DNA of 64,000 nucleotides from Sweltsa coloradensis (GCA_024449915.1 JAMZAV010000159.1:1364001-1428000); one strand, 5' to 3'. Shown: positions 20,676 through 35,245, numbered from the stretch's first letter. Program-made: numbers and translations. The notes: generated from the letters alone by a model not told the origin.

Positions 20676-23600
20676 GCATATCAGTCTTGTTATCATAGAT
20701 ATGATTAAACAATATTATCTTCGTATTTAGAGTCTACCCACTTAATCACAAAACGTATTCGTTGATGTTCTGTAATGGCGTCTTATGAATTAAGTATATA
20801 ATTACATGAAATTACATTACGTTTAAACATTAAACAAAAGTTAAGTGAAATGCAAGTAAAACACGGCACTATCTTTCGTCTAGCAACTACGTTGTCTTTT
20901 TTCTAGTTTTTAAAACATAGAAATAAATTATTGGTTGTTAGAAAAAGGCAAAGCTCCAATGATATTTTTGGCGAGCTACCAACTGAACGTAGTAACATTT
21001 AAATTAACTATTTAAAAACATATATACAAAACATACTAAACTATAAGTGTACAAGTTAGTGTGCGTAAATATGTGTCGTACTAAAACAGTTTTTCTCTGT
21101 TTTCATTAAATCTTTGTAATTTCCGGACATCTTTGAAGCATGTCAGCTTTTGTAAACATTTTTTTAAACTGCTTTTGGTGTGCAGTTGATTTAAGTTGAA
21201 TGACATTAGAGCTTGAATCGGGTGGTTACTATAACATAACATACGTATTTACGTTAGCGTTAAGCAAGTGTCGTATCTGCAGTATGTGCTCTATGTTATT
21301 GAACGAGGCTGGATATTTGGATACAACCTTCAACCCAGACGCGTTAAAGCAAAAGTTTTGAAGCACGTACGGTTGTCTGACTCGGCTGTCAAGACCTCAC
21401 TTTGCAAACAAGCATAAAACTGGTTAAGCTGTGTTCGTAGTCGAGAGTGCACAGAAAGTCACTGTCGTCAAACAATTAGCTCTACTTCATTGTAAACAGA
21501 ATATCAACACAACTCTAGCAATGGCATGGAGAGGGAGTGACAAAGTTTTAACACTGGCTTCTAGAAGCAGCGGAAGTGATATAGAACGTGCGAGTTTGTG
21601 TGGTCTCTAATAACAATATTTCTTTAGAGTAGTTATTTTATCATTTGAATTATTTAATCGAACATCTTCAAACCTTTACTTTACTTATCTAAATGTATTT
21701 TTAACTCACACAACAAATTATAACAAACAAAACATTAATGTTAGGTTTAATTTCACTAATAGTTTGTACTTGTGAATGTGATGATTATATATTTGCAACC
21801 ATTTGTGAATACCACGTTAATAAAAATAAACTTCTAAAACACGAAAATTAAGTTATATTGAGGTTTAAACACTAATAAAGTAATTTTTAATGTATTTATT
21901 TATTTAACCTCTATCCTATTCAGTTATAAAATCGATTTACAAGGAATTAATGCATGGTAAAACAATGTTACGTCAAGTATCTTCTCGATTATTCTGGATT
22001 TGAATCTCTCTACAAATCTGTAATTCTTCTTTTTACTTTAAATATATTTTGTGTGTAAAAATATGCGTATTAAAAAAAGATATTTACGCAAAAGAGGACT
22101 GGCTTGCTTTGTTTCTATAATTATTCTAGAGCCTAGATTGTCAATTTCTTTTTAAAATTTTCCTCAAGAGGAGATTTCTCAATCAACTAATAATTTGGCA
22201 TGAATAGAATGTAAAACTTCTTATCTTCTTGATCTTCATTTCTTGAAGATAACATAAATTAACGTTTTCTTTCTAAGCATTCCTTCTTTAATCACCTAGA
22301 GCTTCCTGATCCCAGTTTTTAATTAAAATTTGAATAAAGGTTTAAAAGACCTTAATCTCTCTCATTCTGATTGCTTAGTCGTTGTCACCCAGTGGAGTCT
22401 ATTCGAGTGGTGTCTTGTTTCCACCCCCATATCGCCCACCCTCTTCACCCTTGCAACCAATCCTAGGCGACCACTCTACACTGCTGGCCACTTTACTCGT
22501 GCTGGTTCAAGTACACTCTCCAAACTGTAGATTGCTCACTTTGCAGATCAGGAATACCAACATATGTTGGTAACATTAATAATGCGAGTTGACCTCCAAA
22601 GTTCGTTTAACACTGTAAATGGGTGTGACGTTAATAAGACTTGAATAATAAAACCTTGAGTGTAAAAGGAAAGCTATGAAAGTAAAAATGTAAATACTAA
22701 ATATAAAATCCAAATAAATGTAAATTTTTAAAATTAATAAAATCGTTAATCATTTTCATAAACTTTAAGTGATATTTTAGGAGCCTTTTATATATCATTT
22801 AAACTAATATTTTTATATTAATTACATAATATTTAACTTTAGTTTAATTATATTTCATAATTTCGTGTAATATCCGTTATTTCATTTTTATTCTAATTTG
22901 AAGTGACATTAAAATCCACGAATATTCTTGCGAAGGACACAATTAATTATGACAATATTTTCGTGTAAAGGTTTGTTCAAAATATACATCCTTAATTTTT
23001 TATAATAAGTTGTTTTGTCTGTAGTAAACTTAATACGCAGTAGTAAATGAAAAGTAAGTTATGAAATTAATATTTATCTTCAAACGGCTATTTTGGGGAT
23101 TTTTTAAATTTTGATATTCCACCTGGCAAATGTTTATTTCGCTACTCATCATTTCGTTTCAGTGATTCGGTTATTTCGTTTTCAGTTAGCTTATGCTTAT
23201 TCTGATCCTCTGTGTGTGACTAAAATGCCTTAAGGTAGCGTAGTGAGAACTGAATTTACAGATTATACACCTTTGTTAATTTCTATAAATTGCACAAAGC
23301 AAATCTAAAATGACAGCTTGTTTAATTAAGATGGCTAAATGTGGAAGTTAACCGTGTTTCCATCCTGATAATCCTAGATAGTTAGGTGAGTTACTAGGAA
23401 TCGTTAGTACCAAGGGTTCGTAATAATTGGGTTACGTGGTGAATCGTCTAGCAAAATACAATCAAAGAAAGACACTGAGGACGTGTATTAAAGCAGCTTG
23501 ATAACTGCGGAAACGTGTCTCAATTGATATTAGGTTCCGGCAGACATCTGGCACAAGTAAACGATGATGTTGATATTTTTATAAGTATCTTTTAAACTTT

Positions 23601-24105
23601 GTCTGTTTTATCACATGGATAGCGGTGTAAAATTAATGAATAAAATTTACTTGATGTATGAAAATTTAAATAATATTTAAAAACAATTCGGTGAAATTAT
23701 ATTCTCATTTTTATAAATCCATGCCAATGCCTCTGTAACCACAAACCATTGAGCGTTCTTTTTTATCTATTAGAGTTTAGTGTGTGTGTGTGGCACAAAG
23801 ATTATGATTGTGCATGTCAGGTATTTTTTTGGAACGTCCAATTTTATGGTAATTTTCTAGATCCAACACACGCATAACAAATTCAATAGTTTAATTAATG
23901 ATAAGCAACGAAATTCATTATGAATATACAAAAATTATCTGGTAAATAAATATTCAAAAAATTCGCTCTTAAACTGATTAATTATAATTATATATTATAT
24001 ATGTTTTTTTTAGAACTTTTGCACTTTTGCACTACTCGAGACTGTGTGTTATGAATGTAACTTAATTGTGAAATACCGTGGATAAATTATGCATGACTGT
24101 TAATT
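20676..24105. other. AT-rich gene desert
   Basis: A short match to family C (CGTATTTAGAGTCTACCCA, 20722-20740) is the only repeat seen. No convincing exon, tRNA or long repeat was found. Confidence 0.45.
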
Positions 24106-24591
24106 ACTAGGAAAACGCTTAAGTCCCGCCGCGTTGATGGATGAGCGTAATTTTTTTTTAAACGGAAAAAGCGTAAAATTGCAATTTTTTTAATAGATAA
24201 TTTTTCGATTACGCTCAAATTTCACACGAATATATTAATTCATAAAATTAAAGTTCTGTGAAAAAATCATTACAATCGGATAAAGCATGTAGGTTTTATT
24301 CGTCGAAGAATGTTTTAAAAATTGAAAAAAATCGTAAAATTGCGATTTTCATGAGAAATAATTTTTCGATCGATTTTTCCCCCCGTGCAGTTCTTCGTTC
24401 AGAGATTTCATAGACCTCCATAAAATTTCATCGCAATTGGAGTATTGGTTTAGCCGGAATCGTGTTCACAGACACACAAAAATACAAAAAAAAGAAAGAA
24501 AGAAGAAAAAAAAAAACATTCCGGATTTTTTTCTCCAGTGTAGTGAAATGGAATCTTCGCTTCGCTCGCTACGCTCGCTACGCTCATCCAA
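24106..24591 (-). mobile_element. HINE-like element, interior class B, short copy
   Basis: The inverse 3' end ACTAGG is at 24106, followed by the AACGC/GCGTT stem, the inner GGATGAGCG near 24140, and one interior unit with the landmark TTTCACACGAATATATTAAT. An A-rich tract (24484-24512) and two 9-bp terminal repeats come before the 5' terminus ending at 24591. The 486-bp length reflects loss of one 160-bp unit relative to 4811-5549. Confidence 0.8.
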
Positions 24592-25073
24592 TTAATTTCA
24601 AGTACGTGATGTTGTAATGCTATTTTCATGTACTAACTTACCATATTGTGCATTAATACAATCTTGATATCACAAGAAAAAACCTCTGATTGTTAAGCTG
24701 TGAGTACGCAAGCACATTCAATAGCTTGTCCTGTCCTCCACTATGTTAATAAATAGGCAAGGAAGGCACGAGGCTTGGGAACCAATGCATGGTGTGGTAT
24801 TGAAAGCGAGTGGTTTTGGATTTTGATGGCGTATTCCTGGAGATAGCCCTTAACCCCGTCCCCCCCCCCTTTCCGAACCTAACGCCACCACCTCGTTGAA
24901 AGCACCAAACTGAAAATGGCATAGTAATTCAATTCGAGTTCCAGGGGCAATTGCCAGATTACAGCTCGCTGAATCTAGTTTGCGACATGACCGCATCAGA
25001 GATTAGTTGTCTTAGTTTCGGCGTACTGCTTTGAGTAAAAACATCGACCTGAACTCACTCAGCTATAGGCGCT
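24592..25073. other. Spacer, nothing recognised
   Basis: A C9 run lies at about 24860. No gene or repeat is supported. Confidence 0.45.
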
Positions 25074-25209
25074 CCACGCTAAGAAAGGAGTTGCGCGCGC
25101 TTTTAACGGGTGAATTGTAGCCATTCAGCAGGCTCCAATTTAAAATATCGATCGCTGATTGGCCCGTCGAAAGCGCGCGCATCTCCTTTCTTAGCGTGGA
25201 GCGCCTATA
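25074..25209. mobile_element. MITE with long inverted ends, TA-flanked
   Basis: The first 27 bases (TAGGCGCTCCACGCTAAGAA and following) are a perfect inverse of the last 27. After one mismatch, TGCGCGCGCTTT also pairs, so each arm is about 45 bp. The symmetric TATA edges allow a TA target duplication, as in Tc1/mariner-type MITEs. It is about 132 bp long with no coding capacity. A host palindrome is the alternative. Confidence 0.6.
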
Positions 25210-28200
25210 TCTGATCTGTATTTTCGAGTTGAATTCTGTTGTTTGGCATTTTAAAGTAGGGCCAAAATGTTACTCTAATGGTAAAGCAATGTTTGTTTGG
25301 AGTTAGTGTAATAATTGTTATCATAAACTGACTTTTGGTTTTCTCAGTAGTTTATCGAAATAAATACTTATAAGATTCATTGTAAAGAAATCAATTTTTT
25401 TTAAATCACTTGAATCTCACTAACATTTTTATGATCATCATTGCAATGGTTACAAGTGTCAAAAATACAATGGTTAACTGAGCAAAGAAAGTGTAATGTC
25501 TCATTACTTCCTACAATTTAAGATAATTGATTAATTCTTTAAGAATTATGTATTTAACTTACTGCCGTTGTTTAAATTTATTGATGAATGGAAATAATTC
25601 TATAACTATGTTTTTGATAGTTCAATTGTTCCAAGTGCCTGTTATATTTCTAAAGGAAATGCACATTTTGTGCCACTTGTGCTGTTAATTGGTTTATAAG
25701 GATCCAATTTACTAGACCAATTACCTATTTTGTTCCAATCAACTGGTGGAACAGATGCCAGTGGAATGAACATGTAAATTGCTTCCATCTTAGTTTAGCA
25801 GACGTGAAATCAATTACACGAAATAAATTGGTGTAACCTCTCTCCAAAAATAGCTATTATCTCACTAATTGATCGGACTTGTCTTCAAAGCTAAAGAGAA
25901 CATATTTGAACAGAAGAACGTGGGATGGGTGGCACGTTAGAACAGCTGCGCAGATCGTGGCTATATGCAGATGAGAATTTGTATGCCATTTTACAAGGAG
26001 ACGTTATATTAACAAGTACGTTGTGTTATGATGTAGGCATACATTCCAAAGAAAATTGTCATTTATATCAAACGCATTGTTAAAAGTAGACTCGTTTTAA
26101 AATTTAAATTAACGTTTTTGTAATCAAACTAGTTTCTTGGCCCTAAAGTTTGGCGTTTGATAGCAAACCTGGGACCATTGGCATTAATTTTATTTTTACG
26201 ATTTGTGTGTCTTAATATATTCATTATCTATAAGTACTATTTAAGCAAGAATAATATTCGCTTTTAGTATGGTAAACACTTATGGATTAACTTTTTTTTA
26301 TGAATTTAAGTCAACATTTAAAATTCTTACGCTTTAAATATAGATTTTTTTGTTATTTCCTAGTGTAATAATATGTCAACTTTTCAAATGGCGTATGGGC
26401 ACTAGCCGTCAGCCACCGTGATAATAATTGCATAGTTCCGAGCAAGTCTCCTAGCGAAATCCTTACACTATCTTGTGAGACTGACGACCCAGGAAAACCA
26501 ATCTCCGCATGTGTAGATAGTCACAATGTTTTTAGTTAAATGAGCATCCCAACCAATTCAACCTAGCTGTGTACAGTCATCTTTTCGAACCAATGCTGCA
26601 AATTGCTTCGTTGAATAGGCTTGGTTCCCGGTGGTAAACATAATGCAAATGATGTTTTTTTCTTGTTTTTGTCTGCGTTCTTGTGAAGATGAGAGATAAA
26701 AGGCGATGAGACATGAAAGTGCGCTGGGATAGATAAAAGATTCTAAAAATAACTTGAAAGAAAGATTTTGTACTTTTTTCTATCTTTTATTTATACTGAA
26801 CAAAAGTTTGATGCGTACTAGATAGGGAATGGAAACACAGTCGATGGCTCTGAGTGAACAAAAACGTGGAAGTTACTACAATGTATACACTAAAACGTAA
26901 TGCATTATATCCCTACTAATTAATCCGGAAAAAACAATCATATAAATTACAGGCTATTCACAAAATCTGTGTTAGTGACTTTTTTCTAATGAACCTTATT
27001 AGTTGAACTAAATGCCGTGTACATTTTGCAAATAAAAACAAAATTAAATAAAGCATCTTATCTCATAAATAAGCATTGCCTAAAGCCATGATACCTTTTT
27101 TTAAATGAGATATCATTGTCACCTTGACACCACTCGATATGTTGAAAAACAATGAAGGTGTATGCATTTTTTTAAAGTGAAAGGTTGGCAGAAAAGGGCA
27201 GTATGCCCCAAGCACAATGTGTCTTGCCTCCTCTGACATGACAGTATCTACACAAAACATTGATAAACACCAATAAACACTCATAAACAACTCTAATAAA
27301 ATATGAAAGTTGAGGCATGAACACAGAACTAACAATTAATAATAGCAATATCGAATTATGCAAACATAATGAAGAAGAGTTGATAGCTCTCTTGAATGTA
27401 GACATGGAGAAAGAACTTGCATTTTCTTGGATTTTATTATATATTCAAAAGAAGGAGCAAATAGTAATCAACAAACTAATAATAAATAGTCTCTAATCTC
27501 AGTGATGGAAGTATTTCCAAGAAAAATCATCATTCAAAATTCCTTACTTGGCGTCTGGGTGCTGGTTACGCCTGTTTCGAAGAACTTCGTGTTACACAGA
27601 ACATACATAGAAGGCGAGACATTTCATTCCGCGGGGTAAGATGTTATGTAACTTAAAATTGCAATAAACCTTTTTGTCTGCCATTTCAAAATATCTACCT
27701 TGTCGGTTAATTATTTATTTGTTATGGCAGAAAAGAGCAAAGCTCCAAACAAACTTAGTGACTGCCAACCTTATAACAATAAGTATAATAAAAGATAAAA
27801 ACATTATAACAATCATTAGGAAAACTATCAAACATTGAAAATAAGGTAAACTAATTAATTGGTGAAGCTCTCAGCTCCAACCATGCTCGCAAACATTTCA
27901 TTTGGCGTTAAGTACTTAAAGCTGTTAATGGATAGTTAAGCTTAAAATAACACTAAATATGTAAATCAGATTGCACCTTCTCTAAATCAATCAAGAAAAT
28001 ATTATGATTTTTCCGTTCTAAAAGGTTCACTATACAGTCTCATGACAATACAAATTTATTTTCCGAACTAATTTCAGAGAGCAAAGTGATTTATATTCTA
28101 ACCGTTATTTCAATATTTGGTTTTAGATAAATCCGTCATAAGCTGATTGATAAAAAAACAAATGTTGTCCTCACTCTATTTCACCAATCCTCAGTAATCT

Positions 28201-28374
28201 TCCTTCCATTCTCTTCTTTACCACTCAACAACCCCTAACTCCCCATTCCCTTTTGATATTAATACCATCCAATGTCAACAACACTGCTCAAACAATTATA
28301 ACGAAAGCAAATAGGTATATTGAGATATCTCCGTAAATTGAGAATTGTTTTAATCATTTCCGCATGTCCTTGCG
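25210..28374. other. AT-rich spacer
   Basis: No supported gene. A minus-strand open region at 27063-27335 has a plausible-looking fragment (SEEARHIVLGAYCPF) but runs into low-complexity residues and is not identified. GCAAAGCTCC-type motifs near 27735 echo family D without a longer match. Confidence 0.4.
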
Positions 28375-28550
28375 TCAAAACATCGGGACTGCCCTCCCCT
28401 CCCCCTCCCTTCCACCGCTACCCCTCGACCGGAGGGTGTTGGGCTCCATCAGCATCCACGGCGTCGGAGCGGCCAGTCGTCGAGCATCCCCTGCGACGCC
28501 GACATCGAGACGTCGCGACGCTCCTCGGAGTTGCCCGCGCGTGTTTGAAT
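28375..28550. other. GC-rich island, possible exon or transposon fragment
   Basis: About 170 bp of GC-rich DNA (GTCGCGACGCTCCTCGGAGT and similar) stands abruptly in AT-rich flanks. Three frames are open through it, two on plus and one on minus, so ORF length is not informative. No splice sites or family could be recognised. It could be an old high-GC transposon piece or a CpG island. Confidence 0.3.
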
Positions 28551-28559
28551 TGCTCACTT

Positions 28560-31364
28560 TTCACTCTGAAAATATTTCATATTTTGAAACCTTTTCTCTT
28601 AAAAATATAAAACAATCCTTTTCATCTTGTGTGTATTAACCGATAATATTTGCCATTGTGCATTGAGAGCTTAATATTTTCGGTTAATATATTCCATTGT
28701 AAATAACTATTTTGGTAATTTTTTTAAAATACGAGTGGATTTTTGCAAATTTTTTGTGAAATAAAAATATTAAATTTGGCTTAGAACTTTTAATCGTTCA
28801 ACATACCATATTTGTATTCAACATCTTTCTAGTGTGGCTAATAAATTTTATAATTTCCAGTGCTCTACTATTCTGCCACGAAACAACAAAAAATGCTTAT
28901 TTATTGTGTTTTCCTTCGTCTATGAGTGATCTATGTGGAATCAGTGAATTTAGTTTCTTATTTGCGTTGTTAAATATTTTTAAAAAGTGTTTAATTATCG
29001 CAACCACCAGAAAATCATCGTCTAATTACAAAATTTTAAAGCATATCTGGTGCAAGAGTTATCAACAAACTTTGTAGTAAAAGAAATATTAACATTCGCG
29101 TTCATCCTGCGGTTGCAATAAACCGTACAACTTACTACAAAAAGACAGTGGTAAGTTTAAAACACATCACTTACATTGGTATAATAAAGAAATATATACA
29201 TCGTTTCAACCTACCATTTAATATAACCATTATCGTCTGCAAAGTAGCTTCATTTTTAACAATAGTCCTATAATGTTTAATCTATGGTGAAACCCAGATC
29301 CAGTTCTAGCCTACCAAGTCTTAAATTGTAAATAATTCAGGCTTTTCCTTTATAAGTTATGTACGCTATCGCTGTGCCGCAGCAGCATGATCTGCAACGC
29401 CCGTAGCCAATGCAACTTATTTTAGATTGATGCCCCGAGATATGAAGATAAAAATATGTTACAGAAGTATGCAATCTAAAATTCAACAGTAAAAATTCCA
29501 TTTCTAAAATTTGTAAACTGAACCAGAATGATTCCAGCAGTAAAGACCGATTTCAAAATGGTTTAAAAAGAGCTGTAAAAACTTTTATACAAGTAGCAAA
29601 GAACCCTACACCCACGGCAACCAACGCACGGCGAATGGAAGTGGTCTGTAAACTCCTACCGCGACTCTGTAAAGGAAAACAGCGAGCACTTACATTAAAA
29701 GGATTACCAACTGCCGAAACTACCCTCCAGAGTTCTTTCGTTTCCACCCACCCAAATGAGCACTGAAAGATTCGAATACTCTCATCCTCAAGTTGGCGGA
29801 CAATTCGTTTCCCAGACTTCAGTATAATCGAATTTGTTAACTTTCACACCACTTAGTTAGTCTCGGTTATTTAATGTGTGGATTTTGCTTGTTTTGTCTA
29901 GCAATGCGAACACAAAGAAGCTGATTTATAATGGTGTTGTTGAAGTGAAGAGTGGAAAAGTAAAAAGAGGAACCTTAAATGACTACTGTTCACCAAAATA
30001 ATTTGGATTTTAGGCAAAATAATAATTGTTTACACAAATCTGCAGCTAGATACCCAACCATCTTCTTTTCTGAAAGTTATTTTAATGTGTTAATTATAAG
30101 GATGTTTATATATTTATTCGAAATATAACATAAAATGGTGTTTTCGAATAATGCACTTTTATCATGAACAAACGCCGTTTTACACTGTCGACTAATATGA
30201 ACACACGTCTTGAACGAACCATTAGATACATTTTTCATCGATTCCGTCAATTCTCTGTTTTACGCTTTAGGTAGAATGCCCAACAACGTGAACTCCTTGC
30301 TGGTTGTTTGTTTTCGTGTCCGATTTACTATAATCGATGAAAATGTATTACAGTGGCGGCCCATATATTCCTGAATATTGACAATTTGAAATTATGCAAA
30401 GTCTCACATAAATCAGTGCCTTCTGACAGCAGAAAAAACACTTTCAAATAGCGAAATATTCCTTCCAAATATCCTAATATTTCATTAATGATTGCAGTTG
30501 GGTGGAAATATAGTGTTTAACGTTATAAATGCTGCTTACCATAGTTTGCACAATTATCTTGGTTATAGAGCATTCGCTTCAGTGCGTTCAACAGTAAAGC
30601 TAATTAATTTTCATTGTTCTCTACCGGTATTGTCGCAAATCTAGCATTCTAGTGAGTACATTGATTGAAATGTTTTTGTTCTTACTCCACGGAACTAATT
30701 GCATATAAGTACCGTCGAGCTATTTTCTACTCAAACATATTAAGTACATAAATATTGCAAAGCACAATGTTGGTATTTCCTTATAACTTGGATTGACTAA
30801 AACATGAATGAAATTGTAAGCTGAGTAATTCGATGCCATATATTTGCAAGTTTTACTTAATTAACCATTGGAATGAGTGAATGCAATTAAAATCAATTTT
30901 CCAATTTCCAGTTGTTAGTCTCTACGGACCTTGTGTTTTATGTAAAATACAGTCTACAAAGCAAATCTACTTTTGAACTTGTTTTAATATCGTGCGAAAT
31001 ATTACAATAGCTTTTAGCGTGTGACAGTAAAGTGTTTTCATTTTAGCTCTAAGCCAACGCGAATATTACTGCGTACGTATATGTAAATGAAGCCAAACAG
31101 ATCAAATGCGGAATAATTTACAGTATTTATATTGAACTGACGTGGCGTGAAACATTATAATTTCAAACCTTAATAATGCAACTAGTCAACGAGTCATACA
31201 TTATTCACTTGTATGTTCATTATACGTACTAAGCACCATAATATGTGAGGACACATTGCACTTTACCGGCACGTAGTCTGCTCTTGTTTAGGTTTTGTAG
31301 ATGTGCAACTAGAAACAAGCCTAAGTAACACAACGGATACCAAGTAAATCAATGATCATCTGAG
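28560..31364. other. AT-rich spacer, nothing recognised
   Basis: No supported gene, RNA or repeat in this stretch. Confidence 0.45.
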
Positions 31365-31788
31365 ATTGCCAAAACTAATTTATATTTATTTTGGGTTAAG
31401 CAGTACTACCAATATCGACGATTATAGTGAGTTTTATGACGTATATCCCGGATACATTCCTGCTCAAGTTTCTAGGTTGTAAAGGCTAAATTTTTGTTTC
31501 TATTGGTAACACATACTCTTGTCTAAGAACTGACATGTGAAAAATTGTTTACGAAATACTAATTTTGTACCGGGGGGAAAAAGAAATCGTACCGTGCAAT
31601 ATATTAACGAAAACATATTTCCAAGTAGTATGTCGGTTTGTAGACAAGAGTATGTGTAACAAATAGAAATAAAAATAAGCCTTCCAACCCAAAAATTATG
31701 AGCAGGAATATGTTCGGGGTGTACGCCATTAATTTCACTTTAATCTTCTATAGGCGTACTGCTTAACAAAAAAAAATGTTTTGGCAAT
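31365..31788. repeat. Long diverged palindrome
   Basis: Arms of about 205 bp pair around a centre near 31577-31581. Paired landmarks are ATTGCCAAAAC (31365) with GTTTTGGCAAT (31778-31788), GTTAAGCAGTAC with GTACTGCTTAAC, 'ATTCCTGCTC' with 'GAGCAGGAAT', and CATACTCTTGTCTA with TAGACAAGAGTATG. Identity is imperfect with indels. It looks like an old foldback or long-TIR element. Weaker pairing may extend further outwards. No target duplication was resolved. Confidence 0.6.
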
Positions 31789-34700
31789 ATAAGACGATCG
31801 TAATTGATAAACTATGTTCGTTGTTTTGTTATACTAAATTTGTAAAAATGCCAATAGATCCATCTTAACGGGAGTGCAAACAGTTGCACTAATATTAATT
31901 TTTCTAATGACGTAAGCAAAAGAGAATAGTAATAGTAATGTATCTATTTTACAAAATACTCTTTATTTATTACAATTATTTTATTATTGTATTTAATTTG
32001 TGATTGTGAATTGGTCATGGTATTAGTCTCATGGTAGAATAAAAAAGAAACCTAAAAGTGATGAGAATTAAAAAATATATAAGGTAGGTTCTTTAATATA
32101 CACACAGCAAGGTAGATGACGATTGGGTTGGTGTCATTTGATGAATGTTTGATGAATTAATTCATTAAAAACAGTTATTATGAGAGTAAATTAACTCACA
32201 AGTGACGAGCTTTTTGTAAACAGTTGAGTGGCATTGTCTAACTAAGAGTTGTAAGAAAACAGGCGGCTTCAAGTTGAAGCTAGCTCGGGGAAATTTCACA
32301 ATATTGTTCTGCTACACAGAATGACATAATTAATGGAGTCTGAAAATCATTGCAACATAATTTCTCTCTAGTAACTTGAGTGTGTAACGACAATGGAATT
32401 TCTCCAATGCTGCTAAGCCTTCACCACAGGGAGCTTTGTCAAGTTTATTCCTTTCCATTCACCACTCTAAGTTTTCGTATTTACTGGCGAAAACATTGCA
32501 ATATCTACATTTAAATAGTGAACTATTTTGTATATTTATAATATTCGCATATTATAACAGGAAGATATCGTATGAAATACATGTAATTTAAACTAAGCAA
32601 CAAACTACACAGGGTTTTTTGTTTGTCGTTGATAACACAAAACCATTTAATAATCGTTTTTCTTGTCAAAAGATCGACAAATTTTCTCATATACGGAGAA
32701 GTACCCTATTAAGTACACAAGTGTTATTAACAGTGAGGCGACAATTAGTAATTAATTTCAATGTTAACTCTACGTATACTATATTCTTACCAATTAATTT
32801 TCAGATGATTTTATTTGTGTACATTAACATATTACACTGTGTACTTTAATGTAAATATTATAAAGATTTGAAATTATTATGCTGACTCCAAAGAGAGCGT
32901 CTCCTGAGAAAAAGGTCATATGTCTTAAAGGGTACGCGAATGTTCATGGAGGTTTACAGAAAAAGGTCTATCTATTCTATATTAAAATTCTTCTTGTTCG
33001 CCGTTATAATGACATGAGTTTTAAGTACAAGCAGTTCGGATATTTTAATATGTTTCTTTAAAGCAGAAAAGTGGCAGAGCGCTTTTACAGACCCACCCTT
33101 CCTTCCTTTCTGAACGCTTCCAGCGCTGCTGTTATTACATTCAGCGACATGTGGCAACATTGAAGCTCTAGTAAGGATTACGGTCCATCGCAAAAATATG
33201 TAGCTAGATCTAAACTCACTAGGGACATGAGCTTACAAAACGTTAGATAAGATGTCATCTCAGTGGCATGCTAATTTAGATGATGAATATCACTGCCTTT
33301 CTGTTTCTCAAACCTGACTTTTTACATTAACTCCAAACTTGAAACACAGCTAAGCGAAAACTGGATAATGCATATTATATCATCAGTAACCTGATATCTT
33401 ATTTATTTAAAAGGGTTTCTTTTAAGCACGTCAATACACGGATTTGGTTAAATATTGCGTATTTATTAGAAACTTCTCCATTAAGAGTATACCAACAATG
33501 TAATGCTTGTTTAAATACCAATCTAGTACATTACGAAATACGTGAATTAACTACTAACTGTTTAATTATGTATTCTTAATGTTTTAAATAAATAGAAGAA
33601 ACCAACCGTATTTCTTGAACAAATTATTTATTTTTAATTTAATTTGTTTCACGGATAGAATTTCGATTATTGAATACATATTTGGGTGCAAATATTTTCT
33701 ACACTCTGCGTCCTTACAACAAATAACCTAGCGATTCCTTAGCGCGCGTTTATTCTCATCTTACAGCACCGATCTAGTGAATAACTTTAACATGCCTACT
33801 AGAGACTAGAATATTATATTAACATAGAAATCATGCAGTTAAATAACAATGTAAATATTGAATTAGTATGATAGAATATAACTATGTATTGTTTTTCAAA
33901 TGCATTTTGGTTCAAGGCTACACAACTCTATAGAGTTACTACTAATGAACATTTTCTTCTGGAATATTGTTCATTTAAATATTTGTCTTTAGTGAACTTT
34001 GTCTCTAACCGCGTTTTATAAATATTAAAGTAAATAATTCTTGTTTTAAATTCACCGCAAATTCTCTTGATTCGATTCTAAACGTAATAAAATTCTCCCG
34101 AAATAACTTCGCAAAAGTGGTTGCAATGCAAATAGGGAGAAAATATTTGTTTTGAGATAAAGTATAAAACCACGTTTCTCGTTTTTACTGAGACAACAAA
34201 CTGGAAGCTGAAACTTTTCTAGACCACAAAACCTTTTGTGTGTGCGCGATGGAAATCCTGTCGATAAGAACTGAAAATGTAAATAATATGGAGGTGATCC
34301 CTTTAGATGCTGAAATAAACATCATTCCGTTTGGTTGGATATCCCCCCCCCCCCCACATGTTACGGGCGGTATATGAAATCTGCATTAACAACCGATTTT
34401 ATCTACTCTGGAAACTCGTATATTTCTCCTGAATGTTTTGTAAAGTGAGAGTGAAAAATGAGTTGAAGCCCATGATGTCTGAACACATTTAGTAATGACT
34501 GTGGCATGTGGTAGAAATAACAATGGCATTTGATATATGGCACAAGAAGGATAGGGTGTTATACGGATGAAGAATGTCACCATTACCATAAACTACGCAT
34601 TAATTTCGGTATTGTGATAAGAAAATATATTGTGAGCTACAACCATTAGGGGCATCTTATCTAACAATCATTACAATGAAGTGATTGTACAATTTTTTTT

Positions 34701-35039
34701 AGAATTTCGCGTAACTTTTCAAAACGTCGCATCAAATTTTAAATTTGTAAATTCAAAATAACAGGCTAAAATTTCCAACGATACGGCAGCTTACGCCGAT
34801 TTTATTGTAACATGTTCTATGTATTTTCTATTTTCTATTGCTTACGGATTGTATGTTGGTTTTGTTATAGGCCTATTTTATTTGTCATTTTTTTATGTTT
34901 AGTATTATTGGTGTTAGTTTGTTCTAAACATTGATATCGAGGTAAGACTATGACTTACAATAGTTAATTTTACATAAATATGTTTTCTTATGCAAGCTTG
35001 CGCCTATAGTCAAGAGTCAAATACTAGATGCCTTTGTTT
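31789..35039. other. AT-rich spacer
   Basis: A C13 run lies at about 34346-34358. No gene or element could be supported. Confidence 0.45.
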
Positions 35040-35245
35040 TCTTATAACATTCCAATCTGTTAACTGGGACAACAGCTTGGGAACGCGAACGAGGTGAGTT
35101 TTAAGGGGCCACCGTAACGAGTTCGTGGAGTCGCTGCCCGAGATAACTCGAACAGCCCAGATTACAAGATTATCATTAGGCCAACTCAGCAACACGGGAT
35201 TCAGGGATTTATCTGCAATTAGTGCTCACACGCGAAAACAGGTAT
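35040..35245 (+). other. CpG-richer patch with splice-donor-like sites
   Basis: GAACGAG|GTGAGT (near 35093) and AAACAG|GTATTT (near 35241) are donor-like. The intervening DNA is richer in CpG and coding-like. No acceptor, start codon or family could be assigned, so exon status is only a possibility. Confidence 0.18.

Noticed and set aside
27063..27405. Minus-strand frames containing SEEARHIVLG
   Set aside because: Two overlapping frames are open, no ATG-supported start or family motif; not enough to call a transposon protein.
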